From positions 62,001 through 126,000 of the forward strand of contig CABYJU010000001.1 in assembly GCA_902519325.1 (NCBI GenBank): a DNA stretch of 64,000 nt, given 5' to 3'. Positions 1 to 9,784 of the stretch are shown here, piece after piece. The number at the start of each line of letters is the position of its first letter. The stretch's first letter is position 1. The position numbers and the translations under genes were made by a program. A model generated the notes under the pieces. The model was not told where the DNA came from. It saw only the letters and a program-made list of their open reading frames with translations, and searched no databases. The stretch is from an uncultured Pelagibacteraceae bacterium (GTDB lineage: Bacteria > Pseudomonadota > Alphaproteobacteria > Pelagibacterales > Pelagibacteraceae).

Positions 1-2
1 AT

Positions 3-1391
3 GAAGAAAATAAATCAATAGTAGGTAAAATTACATCTAAATGTAAAGGAGGAGTAATAGTTGAACATACAGATACAGGATCTTTAATGTTTTGTCCTGG
101 CTCACAAATTAGTGACAAACCTTTAAAAAATATAGATCACCTTATTGGAGTAGAACAGAAATTTGCGATAATCAAATTAGACAAAGTTAGAGGCAATGCC
201 TGTGTTTCTAGACGTCAAATAGTTTCATCGAATAAAAGGGAAGATAAAGCAAAAATAATAGAAAAATTTAAGGTTGGCGATATTATTAAAGATGCTGTAG
301 TAAAGGGATACTCATCATTTGGTTGTTTTTTTGAAGTAAACAATGAAATTGATGTGCTTGTACATTTGCAGGAGATATCATATTCAAGAGTAAATCATCC
401 TGATGAAATATTTAACATTGGTGAAAAGCATGATTTAAAAGTTATATCTATTGATAAAGAAAAATTACAGATTGGTTGTTCAATTAAGCAACTCTCTCCA
501 GATCCCTTCGAGCATATTTCAAACTATGAAATAGGAAAAAAATATAAAGTAAAAGTTGATAAAATAACAGATTATGGATGTTTTTGTTCCCTTGAACCAG
601 GTTTAAGCACTTTATTACACAGCAGTGAAATAAGCTGGACAAAAAGAAATGCTGTACCAAAAAAATTATTTAAGATTGGTGATATGATTGATTGCGTAAT
701 TACTGAGATTGATAAAGATAAAAGAAGAATAGCTATTTCACATAAGTTAACTTTAGAAAACCCTTACCAAGCTTTTATGGATAAACATCCAGTTGGATCA
801 GAAATTGATGGAACTGTTTCAAATATTAACGAATATGCACTATATGTTAAATTAAATGAGTATGATATTGATGGTTTTCTTCATGCTAATGATCTTAGCT
901 ACATCAACAAACCTGAAGATGAATTAAAGAAATTTAAAAAGGGTGATCAAATTAAAGTTAAAGTATTAGAAATTAAAAAAGATGAACAAAAAGTTAGAGT
1001 TGGTTTAAAACAATTAATGAAAGATCCATTTGATTGGTTTAATGACAAAAAAGTTAATGATGTTATTACTGTTCAAGTTCTATCATCTGACAACAAGGGA
1101 TTAATTGTAAAGCCAGAGAACTGTGAACTTGAATTTTTAATAAAAAAATCAAATATAGCTGTAAATGCTTCCGATTCAAGACCATCTAGATTTGTAGGAG
1201 GAGAAAGAATAGATGCCGCTATATCAGAGTTGAACATTGAAAAAAGGAAAGTAAGTTTAAGTATAAAATTATTAGAAGAATTACAGAATAAAGAAGCTGT
1301 TTCTAAGTTTTCAAGCCCATTGAGTGGCAAAAATTTACCTTTTTCATCACTTTCTCAAAAACTAGATGATAAAAAAAAAGAGGATGAATAA
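3..1391 (+). CDS. rpsA: 30S ribosomal protein S1 (5'-truncated by window edge)
   Basis: Open frame from base 3; multiple S1 repeats (VGDIIKDAVVKGYSSFGCFFEV, GKKYKVKVDKITDYGCFCSLE, GSEIDGTVSNINEYALYVKL). Confidence 0.93.
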   Translation, partial: EENKSIVGKITSKCKGGVIVEHTDTGSLMFCPGSQISDKPLKNIDHLIGVEQKFAIIKLDKVRGNACVSRRQIVSSNKREDKAKIIEKFKVGDIIKDAVVKGYSSFGCFFEVNNEIDVLVHLQEISYSRVNHPDEIFNIGEKHDLKVISIDKEKLQIGCSIKQLSPDPFEHISNYEIGKKYKVKVDKITDYGCFCSLEPGLSTLLHSSEISWTKRNAVPKKLFKIGDMIDCVITEIDKDKRRIAISHKLTLENPYQAFMDKHPVGSEIDGTVSNINEYALYVKLNEYDIDGFLHANDLSYINKPEDELKKFKKGDQIKVKVLEIKKDEQKVRVGLKQLMKDPFDWFNDKKVNDVITVQVLSSDNKGLIVKPENCELEFLIKKSNIAVNASDSRPSRFVGGERIDAAISELNIEKRKVSLSIKLLEELQNKEAVSKFSSPLSGKNLPFSSLSQKLDDKKKEDE

Positions 1392-1395
1392 TTAA

Positions 1396-1686
1396 TTGTC
1401 AACAGCTAAATCACAATTAATAAAGAAACTAGCTGACAACTACCCAAATTTTCTTAAGAGAGATATCAATAAGTTTGTAGAAATTTTTATCACTGAGATG
1501 AAAAATTCACTACGAAGAAAAGAAAGAGTAGAACTCAGAGATAATTTTTCGATTGAGCCGAAACTATTAAAAGCAAGAAATGCTCGAAACCCAAAGACTA
1601 ACGAAAAAATTTTTGTTAAGGAAAAATATTCAATTCTTTTTAAGTCATCTAAAATGTGGTCAGTGAAGATAAATGAGGAAATATAA
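1396..1686 (+). CDS. ihfB: HU/IHF family DNA-binding protein, likely IHF beta subunit; TTG start
   Basis: Typical bacterial histone-like fold sequence, follows rpsA (conserved neighbourhood); start codon ttg. Confidence 0.8.
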   Translation: MSTAKSQLIKKLADNYPNFLKRDINKFVEIFITEMKNSLRRKERVELRDNFSIEPKLLKARNARNPKTNEKIFVKEKYSILFKSSKMWSVKINEEI

Positions 1687-2347
1687 AGTATTTATAGCTT
1701 GTGACACGACTAGTATAAAAAAAATAAAAGAAATTATAAAAAATACCAAAAATAAAAAATTAAAAATTGGTTATAAATTTGGATTAGAATTTTTAAATTC
1801 AAAAAATGGAAGAAAATTTGTAAGCACTTTAAAAAATACAGTAATATTTGGTGACTATAAAATTTCTGATATTCCAAACACGACAGCTTCTACAATAAGA
1901 GCCATAAAAGATTTAAGATATAATTATATAACTATTCATACTAATTGTGGATTAGATGCATTGAAAGCTGCAAAGAAAGTAGCTGGTAAAAGTAAATTAG
2001 TAGGAGTGACAACACTTACTTCTTTGAATAATAAATCTCTTAAAGATATTGGATTTAGTGGAAATATAAATAAAGTAGTATTAAAACAAGCTATGCTTGC
2101 GAGTAGAGCAAATTTAGATGCTATAGTCTGTAGCCCTAAAGAGGTGCAGATGGTTAAAAAAGTATTTAAAAAAGAAATTATAACACCGGGTATAAGAATG
2201 AATACTAAAGTACATGATCAAAAAAGATTTTTAACTCCTATGCAAGCTTATAAAAATGGCAGTGACTGGTTAGTCATAGGACGACCTATAACTAAAGGTA
2301 ACATAAAAAAAAATATCAAAAAATTTATTGATCACTTAAATCAATGA
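1673..2347 (+). CDS. pyrF: Orotidine 5'-phosphate decarboxylase
   Basis: GDYKISDIPNT (substrate-binding K/D motif region), PGIR, GRPIT C-terminal phosphate-binding motif. Confidence 0.9.
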   Translation: MRKYKVFIACDTTSIKKIKEIIKNTKNKKLKIGYKFGLEFLNSKNGRKFVSTLKNTVIFGDYKISDIPNTTASTIRAIKDLRYNYITIHTNCGLDALKAAKKVAGKSKLVGVTTLTSLNNKSLKDIGFSGNINKVVLKQAMLASRANLDAIVCSPKEVQMVKKVFKKEIITPGIRMNTKVHDQKRFLTPMQAYKNGSDWLVIGRPITKGNIKKNIKKFIDHLNQ

Positions 2348-2967
2348 ATAAAGGTTTAAAAATTTGTGGTATCTCAGATATTAAATCTTTAGACTACATT
2401 TTAAGTCATCCATATCCACCGAAATTTGTTGGTTTTATAACCAACTATAAAAAAAGCAAAAGATTTGTGAATTATGAAACTTTAAAAAAATTATTAAAAA
2501 CTAATAAAAGAAACGTAAATTTTACTTCGGTACTTGTAAGTCCAAATGATGAAATTTTAGAAAAAATTAAAGATTTTAATTTTGATTATTACCAGCTGTA
2601 CGACGTAGATCCTGAAAGAACTGCAAAAATAAAATTAAAATATAAAATAAAAATAATAACCGCGATAACAGTATCAAATAAAGACGATGTGAATAAATTT
2701 AAAGATTATTCAGAGATTTCAGATATAATTTTATTTGACTCCAAAGGTTATCATAAATCAGAAAGTTTTGATCACAGATTACTAGATGACTTACCTAATA
2801 ATTTAAATAAAATGATAGCTGGGAATATACAAATAGATGATATTACAAAATTGAAAAACAAGGACTTTATGATTGACTTAAGTGGCTCACTGGAAAATGA
2901 AAATGGAGAAAAAGATATTAATAAAATTAATAAATTATTAAATTTGTTTCAAAAATATGAAAATTAA
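2344..2967 (+). CDS. trpF: Phosphoribosylanthranilate isomerase
   Basis: LKICGI N-terminal motif; C-terminal IDLSGSLENENGEKD; adjacent trpBA. Confidence 0.9.
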   Translation: MNKGLKICGISDIKSLDYILSHPYPPKFVGFITNYKKSKRFVNYETLKKLLKTNKRNVNFTSVLVSPNDEILEKIKDFNFDYYQLYDVDPERTAKIKLKYKIKIITAITVSNKDDVNKFKDYSEISDIILFDSKGYHKSESFDHRLLDDLPNNLNKMIAGNIQIDDITKLKNKDFMIDLSGSLENENGEKDINKINKLLNLFQKYEN

Positions 2968-4201
2968 AAAAGGGATACCATTAATTGATCAGACCGATGA
3001 TCTTGGATTTTGGGGAGGTAAATTTGGGGGAAACTTTGTTCCTGAAACTCTAAAAAAGCCTATAGAAGATTTAGAAATATTATTTAACAAACTTAAGAAA
3101 AATAAAAAATTTATAGCTGAAAGAGATAAGTATTTCAAAAATTGGATCGGTACCCCTACTCGTTTTATAAAATTAGAAAATCTAACAAAACATGTTGGAG
3201 GAGCTCAAATTTGGTCTAAAGTTGTGTCAGACGCAAATGGTGGAGCGCACAAGATATATAACGCTACAGTTCATTGTTTGCTTGCAAAGCAGTCAGGTAA
3301 AAAATTTATAATTGGTGATACTGGTGCTGGGTATGCTGGCAAGATGTTGAGTATGGCTGCTAAAAAGTTTGGTTTAAAATGCAAGATTTTCATGGGTGCT
3401 AAAGATATTGCAAGACAACAACCAAACGTAAAAGCTATGAAAAAAAATGGTGCTGAAGTCATTCCTGTTTATTCAGGAAGTCAAACACTTGTTGATGCTG
3501 TTTCAGAATGTATGAGATTCTGGGTTGCTAATTGTGATACAACAGCAATGTGTGTCGGAAGCACCGTCGGACCGGCTGTTTTTGTCCGTATCTGTGGGTG
3601 GAGCACTAGTCAAATTTCTAGAGAATTAAAAGTCCAGTTAGTTGACGAGTTTGGATCTATCCCCAAAAAACTAAAGTTATACAACTGTGTAGGGGGTGGA
3701 AGCTCAAGTTTTGGTTTCTGGAATGAATTTATGGATTATGATAAAAAACAGTGTGAGTTTATTGGTGTAGAAGCTGGTGGACCAGAAAGAAGCAAAAAAC
3801 ATGCTGCTCCATTAACCTATGGTTCAAAAATTGGAATTCTTCATGGAGCATTACAATATGTAAATCAAGATTCAGATGGGCAAATAGAGGAAACAGAGTC
3901 AATTTCTGCTGGACTTGATTATCCTGGAATTTCTCCACTTCATTGTTTTTTAAAAGATACAAAAAGAGCAAGATATACAGCAGCAAGCGATGAAGAAGCT
4001 CTGAGAGCTTATAAAATTGTTACAAAGTTTGAAAAATTAAGACCATCTTTAGAGCCAAGCCACGCATTCTCAGTTGCAATAAAAGAATCAAAAAAATTTA
4101 GTAGAGATACAGTGGTAGTAGTTAACAGTTGTGGGGATGCATACAAAGATAAAGGAATTTTAGAGAAAAAATTGGGCAAAAAGTATGTTAAATTTAATTA
4201 G
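2957..4201 (+). CDS. trpB: Tryptophan synthase beta subunit
   Basis: GGKFGGNFVPETL; AHKIYNA PLP-lysine region; GGGSSSFG phosphate loop. Confidence 0.95.
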   Translation: MKIKKGIPLIDQTDDLGFWGGKFGGNFVPETLKKPIEDLEILFNKLKKNKKFIAERDKYFKNWIGTPTRFIKLENLTKHVGGAQIWSKVVSDANGGAHKIYNATVHCLLAKQSGKKFIIGDTGAGYAGKMLSMAAKKFGLKCKIFMGAKDIARQQPNVKAMKKNGAEVIPVYSGSQTLVDAVSECMRFWVANCDTTAMCVGSTVGPAVFVRICGWSTSQISRELKVQLVDEFGSIPKKLKLYNCVGGGSSSFGFWNEFMDYDKKQCEFIGVEAGGPERSKKHAAPLTYGSKIGILHGALQYVNQDSDGQIEETESISAGLDYPGISPLHCFLKDTKRARYTAASDEEALRAYKIVTKFEKLRPSLEPSHAFSVAIKESKKFSRDTVVVVNSCGDAYKDKGILEKKLGKKYVKFN

Positions 4202-4985
4202 TCTTGCATTTAAAAAAGCTAAATACGAAAAAAGACCAGCATTATTAACTTACACAGTTGCTGGAGATAGCACAATAAAACAATCTTTAGATATACTTAA
4301 ATCAATATCTAAAAATGTAGATATTTTAGAAGTGGGTGTGCCACATAATACACCTGTTGCTGATGGTAGCCAGATTCAAACTAGCGCATATAGAGCGATC
4401 AAAAATGGGATTAGAATTAATGATATCTTTAAAATTGTAAAAGACTTTAGAAAATTTAATAAAATTAAGCCGATAATATTAATGGGGTATTATAATATGA
4501 TCTTCCAATACGGTGAAAATAATTTTTTAAACAAATGTAAGGTTTCTGGAGTAAATGGTTTAATTGTTGTAGATTTGCCTTGGCCAGAAAACAAAAATTT
4601 TGCCAAAAAATGTAAAAAAAAATCTATATATTTTATTCAGCTTTTATCACCTACAACAACAAAAGGCAGGCTAAAAAAAATTATAAAAGACTCTCACCCG
4701 ATGAGTTATTTTATTTCGATGTTGAGTACTACGGGAGGTAAACTTAAGGTATCACCAAAAGAGATACTTAAAAATTATAACGAAATAAAAAAGATCAATC
4801 CAAAAAAAGAAATTGTTATTGGATTTGGAATCACAGAAAAAACAATTGATAAATTGAAATCAGCAGATGGACTAGTTGTTGGAAGTGCTATTTGCAAGGA
4901 AATTAGCAAAAGTTTGAGGTATAGACAAAATCCTGTCACAAATGTAAGTAACCTTGTAAAAAAATTAAAAAATAAAATTAAATGA
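4185..4985 (+). CDS. trpA: Tryptophan synthase alpha subunit
   Basis: LEVGVPHNTPVADGSQIQ motif, PIILMGYYNMIFQYG, VGFGI; follows trpB. Confidence 0.93.
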   Translation: MLNLISLAFKKAKYEKRPALLTYTVAGDSTIKQSLDILKSISKNVDILEVGVPHNTPVADGSQIQTSAYRAIKNGIRINDIFKIVKDFRKFNKIKPIILMGYYNMIFQYGENNFLNKCKVSGVNGLIVVDLPWPENKNFAKKCKKKSIYFIQLLSPTTTKGRLKKIIKDSHPMSYFISMLSTTGGKLKVSPKEILKNYNEIKKINPKKEIVIGFGITEKTIDKLKSADGLVVGSAICKEISKSLRYRQNPVTNVSNLVKKLKNKIK

Positions 4986-5914
4986 ACTGGATTACAAAAG
5001 CTATAAGTTTTGGTGAAAAAATTAAAAAGGTTTTAAAAAAAAGACCATCTAAAGAAGACGTAGCAAACTCAGACTGGACAAGTTGTTGTAAAGGTCCAAT
5101 ATTAAAGGTAGATCTTCAAGAAAATTTGTGGGTTTGTAATTTATGTGGAAAACATCATAGAATTAATTGTCGACAAAGATTTGATATCATATTTGGAAAA
5201 AATGCTTATGAAATAATTGATACACCTGTTCCTGCTGAGGATCCTCTTGGATGGACAGATACCAAATCTTATAAAGATAGACTAAAATCTGCAAGAAAAA
5301 AAACTCGTCAAAATTCAGCTGTGATGATTGCTAAAGGTAGAGTGAATGATATCGAAGTAACAGCTGGAGCAATAAACTTTGATTTTATTGGTGGCTCTGT
5401 TGGTGCTGCTGAAGGTGAAGCAATAATTTATGGAGTGCAACACGCTATTGATAATCAAACACCATTTGTTTTCTTTCCTTGTGGTGGTGGGCAAAGAATG
5501 TTTGAGTCTCCAATAGCACTAGCAAATATGACAAGAACTACACTTGCTATTAATGAGCTTAAAAAAAATAATCTTCCTTATTTAGTTTGTTTTACTGATC
5601 CAACTGCCGGTGGTATTACAGCATCATTTGCAATGTTAGGAGATATTCATTTTGCTGAACCAGGTTGCTTGATAGCCTTTGCTGGGAAAAGAGTTATACA
5701 AGCAACAGTTAAGGAAGAGCTAAGTTCTGACTTTCAAACATCTGAATTCGTAGAAAAGCATGGATTTGTTGACAGAATTGTTGAACGAAAAGATTTAAAA
5801 ACAGAAATAAGCTTACTATTATCAATATTGTTAAAAAAAGATAGCGCGGTAAATGAAAAGCAAATAAATGAAACTTCAGACAATATTGAACCGCTTGCAA
5901 AAGCTGCATCCTAA
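4982..5914 (+). CDS. accD: Acetyl-CoA carboxylase carboxyltransferase beta subunit
   Basis: FIGGSVGAAEGEAI, PCGGGQRM, TDPTAGGITASFA carboxyltransferase motifs; N-terminal zinc-ribbon-like segment. Confidence 0.93.
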   Translation: MNWITKAISFGEKIKKVLKKRPSKEDVANSDWTSCCKGPILKVDLQENLWVCNLCGKHHRINCRQRFDIIFGKNAYEIIDTPVPAEDPLGWTDTKSYKDRLKSARKKTRQNSAVMIAKGRVNDIEVTAGAINFDFIGGSVGAAEGEAIIYGVQHAIDNQTPFVFFPCGGGQRMFESPIALANMTRTTLAINELKKNNLPYLVCFTDPTAGGITASFAMLGDIHFAEPGCLIAFAGKRVIQATVKEELSSDFQTSEFVEKHGFVDRIVERKDLKTEISLLLSILLKKDSAVNEKQINETSDNIEPLAKAAS

Positions 5915-7133
5915 AGAAATTGATCTAAGTCTAGATAGAATTAAGCGCCTTTGTAAAAAATTAGGTAACCCACAAAAAAAATTAAAATATATATCAGTAG
6001 TTGGTACGAATGGTAAGTATTCAACTATACAGGCATTAAGATCAATTTTAAAAACTGCTAATATAGACTGTAATATTTATACTAGCCCACATATTCAAAA
6101 AATTAATGAGAGATTTATTTTTAATGACATTGAAATAACTGACAATACCTTGTCTAATTTATTAATAGAAGTTGAAAATATTAATAATGGTGAACAAGTA
6201 ACCTATTTCGAAATATTAACTGCAGCTTATTTTTATCATGCAAGTAAATTCAAAGATAAAATAAATATTATAGAAAGTGGTCTATTTCATAGATTTGATG
6301 CAACAAATATTATTGATACTAATTTATCAAGTATTGTTACTTCAATAGGATTAGACCATTTAGATTGGTTACCAAAAAATCAGCAAAATATTGAAAAAAT
6401 TGTTTATGAAAAAACCTCATCGCTGCTAAATTCTACTATTGTAGTTAGCAAACAAAGCTCAGATGAAACCTTAAATTTAATAAAAAAAACAATTAATAAT
6501 AATCAATCAAAAAAAATCATTTACAAAGATGATTTTAATTATTCATTAAGTGAGAACAGTTTCATTTATTACGAAGATGAATATGGTGGTTTAAAATTAC
6601 CAAAACCAAATCTTTTAGGTAATTTTCAAATTGATAATTGCGCAACTGCTATTGCTACAGTAAGAAATTTACAACTTGGAGTAAAAGATGAAAATATTAA
6701 AGAAGGTGTTACTAGAATAAAAAGTATTGCAAGACTGCAAGAAATAAAATCTGGAAAACTTAAAAATATTTGTAAGGACAATAGATTATATATAGATGGC
6801 TCACATAATTCTTTAGGTGCAAGAGCTCTTAATGAATATTTGAACACTCTAGATTGTAAAAAGCATTTAATTCTTGGAATGATGTCTAATAAAGATCACG
6901 AAGAATATTTAAGCAAATTTAATAATATATCTTCCATAACAACAATTGATATTCCTAACCAACCGAATGCTATTAAAGGAGTAGATTTACAGGAAAAGTT
7001 AAAGAAATATTATAATGTTAGATACAAAAAATCTATTGAAGAGGCTCTTAAAACTCTTAATCCAGAGAAAGATGATTTAATAATGATAACAGGGTCTTTA
7101 TACCTTGCTGGTGAGCTACTTAATTTGAATTAA
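5868..7133 (+). CDS. folC: Folylpolyglutamate synthase / dihydrofolate synthase
   Basis: LHPKEIDLSLDRI N-terminus, GTNGKYST P-loop, DGSHN motif; follows accD. Confidence 0.9.
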   Translation: MKLQTILNRLQKLHPKEIDLSLDRIKRLCKKLGNPQKKLKYISVVGTNGKYSTIQALRSILKTANIDCNIYTSPHIQKINERFIFNDIEITDNTLSNLLIEVENINNGEQVTYFEILTAAYFYHASKFKDKINIIESGLFHRFDATNIIDTNLSSIVTSIGLDHLDWLPKNQQNIEKIVYEKTSSLLNSTIVVSKQSSDETLNLIKKTINNNQSKKIIYKDDFNYSLSENSFIYYEDEYGGLKLPKPNLLGNFQIDNCATAIATVRNLQLGVKDENIKEGVTRIKSIARLQEIKSGKLKNICKDNRLYIDGSHNSLGARALNEYLNTLDCKKHLILGMMSNKDHEEYLSKFNNISSITTIDIPNQPNAIKGVDLQEKLKKYYNVRYKKSIEEALKTLNPEKDDLIMITGSLYLAGELLNLN

Positions 7134-7450
7134 ATATTATCTTTTATAAATGCTACAATATCGCTCTTTGGTGTAGCTCCAACTTTAGTTGCTTTTAATT
7201 CACCACCTATAAACAAAAGCATTGTTGGAATTCCTCGAACACCGTACTTAGTAGGCATGTTAGGCTCTGAATCTATATCATGTTTTGCAATGACAATATC
7301 ATTTGCCATCTCCTCTGAAATCTCCTCTAAAATTGGTCCAACCATTTTACAAGGTCCACACCATTCGGCCCAAAAATCTACCAAAACAGGTTTCTCATTT
7401 TTTAAAACTTGTTCTTCAAATTTTTCGTCTGTAACTTTTAATGTTGCCAT
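7130..7450 (-). CDS. trxA: Thioredoxin
   Basis: WAEWCGPCK active site, RGIPTMLLF. Confidence 0.97.
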   Translation of the reverse strand: MATLKVTDEKFEEQVLKNEKPVLVDFWAEWCGPCKMVGPILEEISEEMANDIVIAKHDIDSEPNMPTKYGVRGIPTMLLFIGGELKATKVGATPKSDIVAFIKDNI

Positions 7451-7516
7451 TAGTTTTATATATAAATTAAAATCTTTTTATCAATAGTTAAAAAAAAAAT
7501 GTTAGAATTATCCACA

Positions 7517-8950
7517 TCAAATATTTTCATACTTTTTCTGTATTAACATTGCATATTCATTAAACTCGTCTAGTAATTTAAGCTTTTCGTTATCATTTTC
7601 ATTGGTGTATTTTTCTCTCAGAGTATCAATTTCTGTGTAAAGTGTTGGAATTGTCCACCATTTTTCTTTCTTTTCACTTAAAATACGTTTTGCTATCTCT
7701 CTTTTAATAGACTTGAGCATATTGTCAGGAAGAACTTCGGGCGCCTCTTGAAATATAATTTTTTTTCCAAATCCTACTAAACGATCATCGTCAAATTTAT
7801 CTAGTAGTTTAAGTTTATCTTTCCATGAGGCTGCGTGCCAGGCAGGAAATAAGGTAGTATCTTTATTTGATGTAAATTTAGTATAAATACTCTCTTCAGC
7901 ATATATATCTTCTTGTGTTTTAGACTGTTCTTTTTCTTCAGCTACTTCTCTTAATGCATGAAGTATATTTTGCGAAAATTTCTCGTTGTTTTTAACAATA
8001 TCTGCTCTATTACTAATTAAAGACCTATCCATAGCACTATAAGGTTCAGCTTTCATACCATATTTTGCATCAATAATAATTGGGGCCTTATTAGATCTAA
8101 TAGTTCTCAAAAATTTAGGAGACTTTTTCATTTCAACTTTTAGCTCATTTATAGATAAATTTAATAAAGGTTCTATATCAATCCTTAAGTCGAACGCATA
8201 GTACCAACCTGCATATATTGGATGCATACAATATTTTTGATGAAGAGGTGCAACTAAATGAAGTCTAGACTTACCATAATAATACTCATTTAAAGTAATA
8301 ATTTCCCCTTTCTTAATAATAGTTTCAGTGTCAGATTTGCTCGCAGTTTTAAAAAAAGACTCCCAAGTATCTGGTTGTTTTTTTTTAACAATATTTAAAA
8401 CTTTAGCTGTCATTATACTATCACTTAAAGCACTATGAGCGTCAGTTGAATCAATACCTTGCATTCTAGCTAAGGACTCTAATTTGAATACTGCATTATT
8501 TTTTTCATTAAATTCTACTTCTAAAATTGAAGGATCAATTGCATAAGCTGCACGAGCAATATTAATGCCATCATGTCTTTTGTTCGGAGCAGCATTTGTT
8601 AAATATGGATATCTAATCCCTTTAAAAAACTCTTTTCTTATCATTTCATCATCAAATCCAATATTAGACCAACCAAGAAATACTGCGGGGCTCCACTTTT
8701 TGAATATTTTTTCAACTTCTGCTAACATTTGATAGTGAGAAAGATTAGTTTGAGTTAATTGCTTTATAGATGTTTTATTTACAATAAGTGCCATGGCCTG
8801 AAAGATTTCTCCTTCAGGCAAACTGCATCTTAAATTAAATCTGTCTTTCTCTTTAAAATTCTCATCAACTAAAACTCCACCAATTTCAATGATGCTCCCG
8901 AAGTCAGTACTTGCGCTCGATGATTCTATGTCCCAAATTGCTAAATTCAT
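7517..8950 (-). CDS. sbcB: Exodeoxyribonuclease I
   Basis: DnaQ-like exonuclease start (IWDIESSS), GWSNIGFDDEMIRKEFF, DAHSALSDSIMTAKV; full-length ExoI layout. Confidence 0.85.
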   Translation of the reverse strand: MNLAIWDIESSSASTDFGSIIEIGGVLVDENFKEKDRFNLRCSLPEGEIFQAMALIVNKTSIKQLTQTNLSHYQMLAEVEKIFKKWSPAVFLGWSNIGFDDEMIRKEFFKGIRYPYLTNAAPNKRHDGINIARAAYAIDPSILEVEFNEKNNAVFKLESLARMQGIDSTDAHSALSDSIMTAKVLNIVKKKQPDTWESFFKTASKSDTETIIKKGEIITLNEYYYGKSRLHLVAPLHQKYCMHPIYAGWYYAFDLRIDIEPLLNLSINELKVEMKKSPKFLRTIRSNKAPIIIDAKYGMKAEPYSAMDRSLISNRADIVKNNEKFSQNILHALREVAEEKEQSKTQEDIYAEESIYTKFTSNKDTTLFPAWHAASWKDKLKLLDKFDDDRLVGFGKKIIFQEAPEVLPDNMLKSIKREIAKRILSEKKEKWWTIPTLYTEIDTLREKYTNENDNEKLKLLDEFNEYAMLIQKKYENI

Positions 8951-9074
8951 AATTTTATTCTCAAATTAGCTAATATTTTATAGTTTTTTGAAAAGTTTTT
9001 TAAAGACTTAACCATTAGCATATAAACGATTAGCTCAGGTACTAATAACTCTTTTATGGATAGATTAGTTAAAG

Positions 9075-9761
9075 TCAAGATATATTATTCAATTCGTAAA
9101 ACTTTTTAACTCTTCCTAAAAATAAATTTTGATACATTTCTAATTCAGCTCCCTCAATTTTAAATTCTTGGAATAAAATATCTTTAGTACATAATAATAT
9201 TATTCCTGCTTTCATTTTAGTTCCATGAACAACATCATGAGCTAAAGTATATGCTCCTAATTGTAAAAAATAATCTTGAATGTAGTCTACTTTTTTTGGT
9301 TTATTAGACTGCTTAAAATCTACTATAACATCTTGACCTTCGTATAATGCTATCATGTCAGCTGTACCAGCGTATTGATGTGGATAATATAAAGTTTCTT
9401 CCATTCCATATACTTCATTAAGTCTTCCGGTGATTCCTTTTTGAATTATTTCCTTAGCCATATTTTTGTATTGCTCATTACTCTCAAAAAAACTCTCATT
9501 AATCCTCCCTCTTAAGTAGTCCTCAATATATGAGTGCATAGAAGTGCCCCTTGATGACGCCTCCGTTTTAATTCTATTTGCTTCCTTAGCTCCTACTCTC
9601 TCTTTCCAATTTGCAAGAGCTGCCTTCTCTTCTTCAGACTTTGTAGTACTTAGAATAGTAGTAACACTTGGTAGTTTGTTCTCTCCTAATAAATATTTTC
9701 TGTATCCATCTTCAATTGACCTTAAAGACTTTGGATAATTAAATTTATTATTCCACTTCAT
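9075..9761 (-). CDS. PD-(D/E)XK superfamily exonuclease, phage-exonuclease-like
   Basis: GTSMHSYIE, AGTADMIALYEGQDVIVDFKQSNKPK (D...DFK catalytic core), YFLQLGAYTLAH. Confidence 0.75.
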   Translation of the reverse strand: MKWNNKFNYPKSLRSIEDGYRKYLLGENKLPSVTTILSTTKSEEEKAALANWKERVGAKEANRIKTEASSRGTSMHSYIEDYLRGRINESFFESNEQYKNMAKEIIQKGITGRLNEVYGMEETLYYPHQYAGTADMIALYEGQDVIVDFKQSNKPKKVDYIQDYFLQLGAYTLAHDVVHGTKMKAGIILLCTKDILFQEFKIEGAELEMYQNLFLGRVKKFYELNNIS

Positions 9762-9784
9762 TAAATTTTTTGTATTAGAATTAT

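Noticed and set aside
9018-9050. TAGCTCAG D-arm-like motif in the sbcB/PD-(D/E)XK gap, considered as a tRNA
   Set aside because: No acceptor stem, anticodon arm or T-arm can be paired around it.
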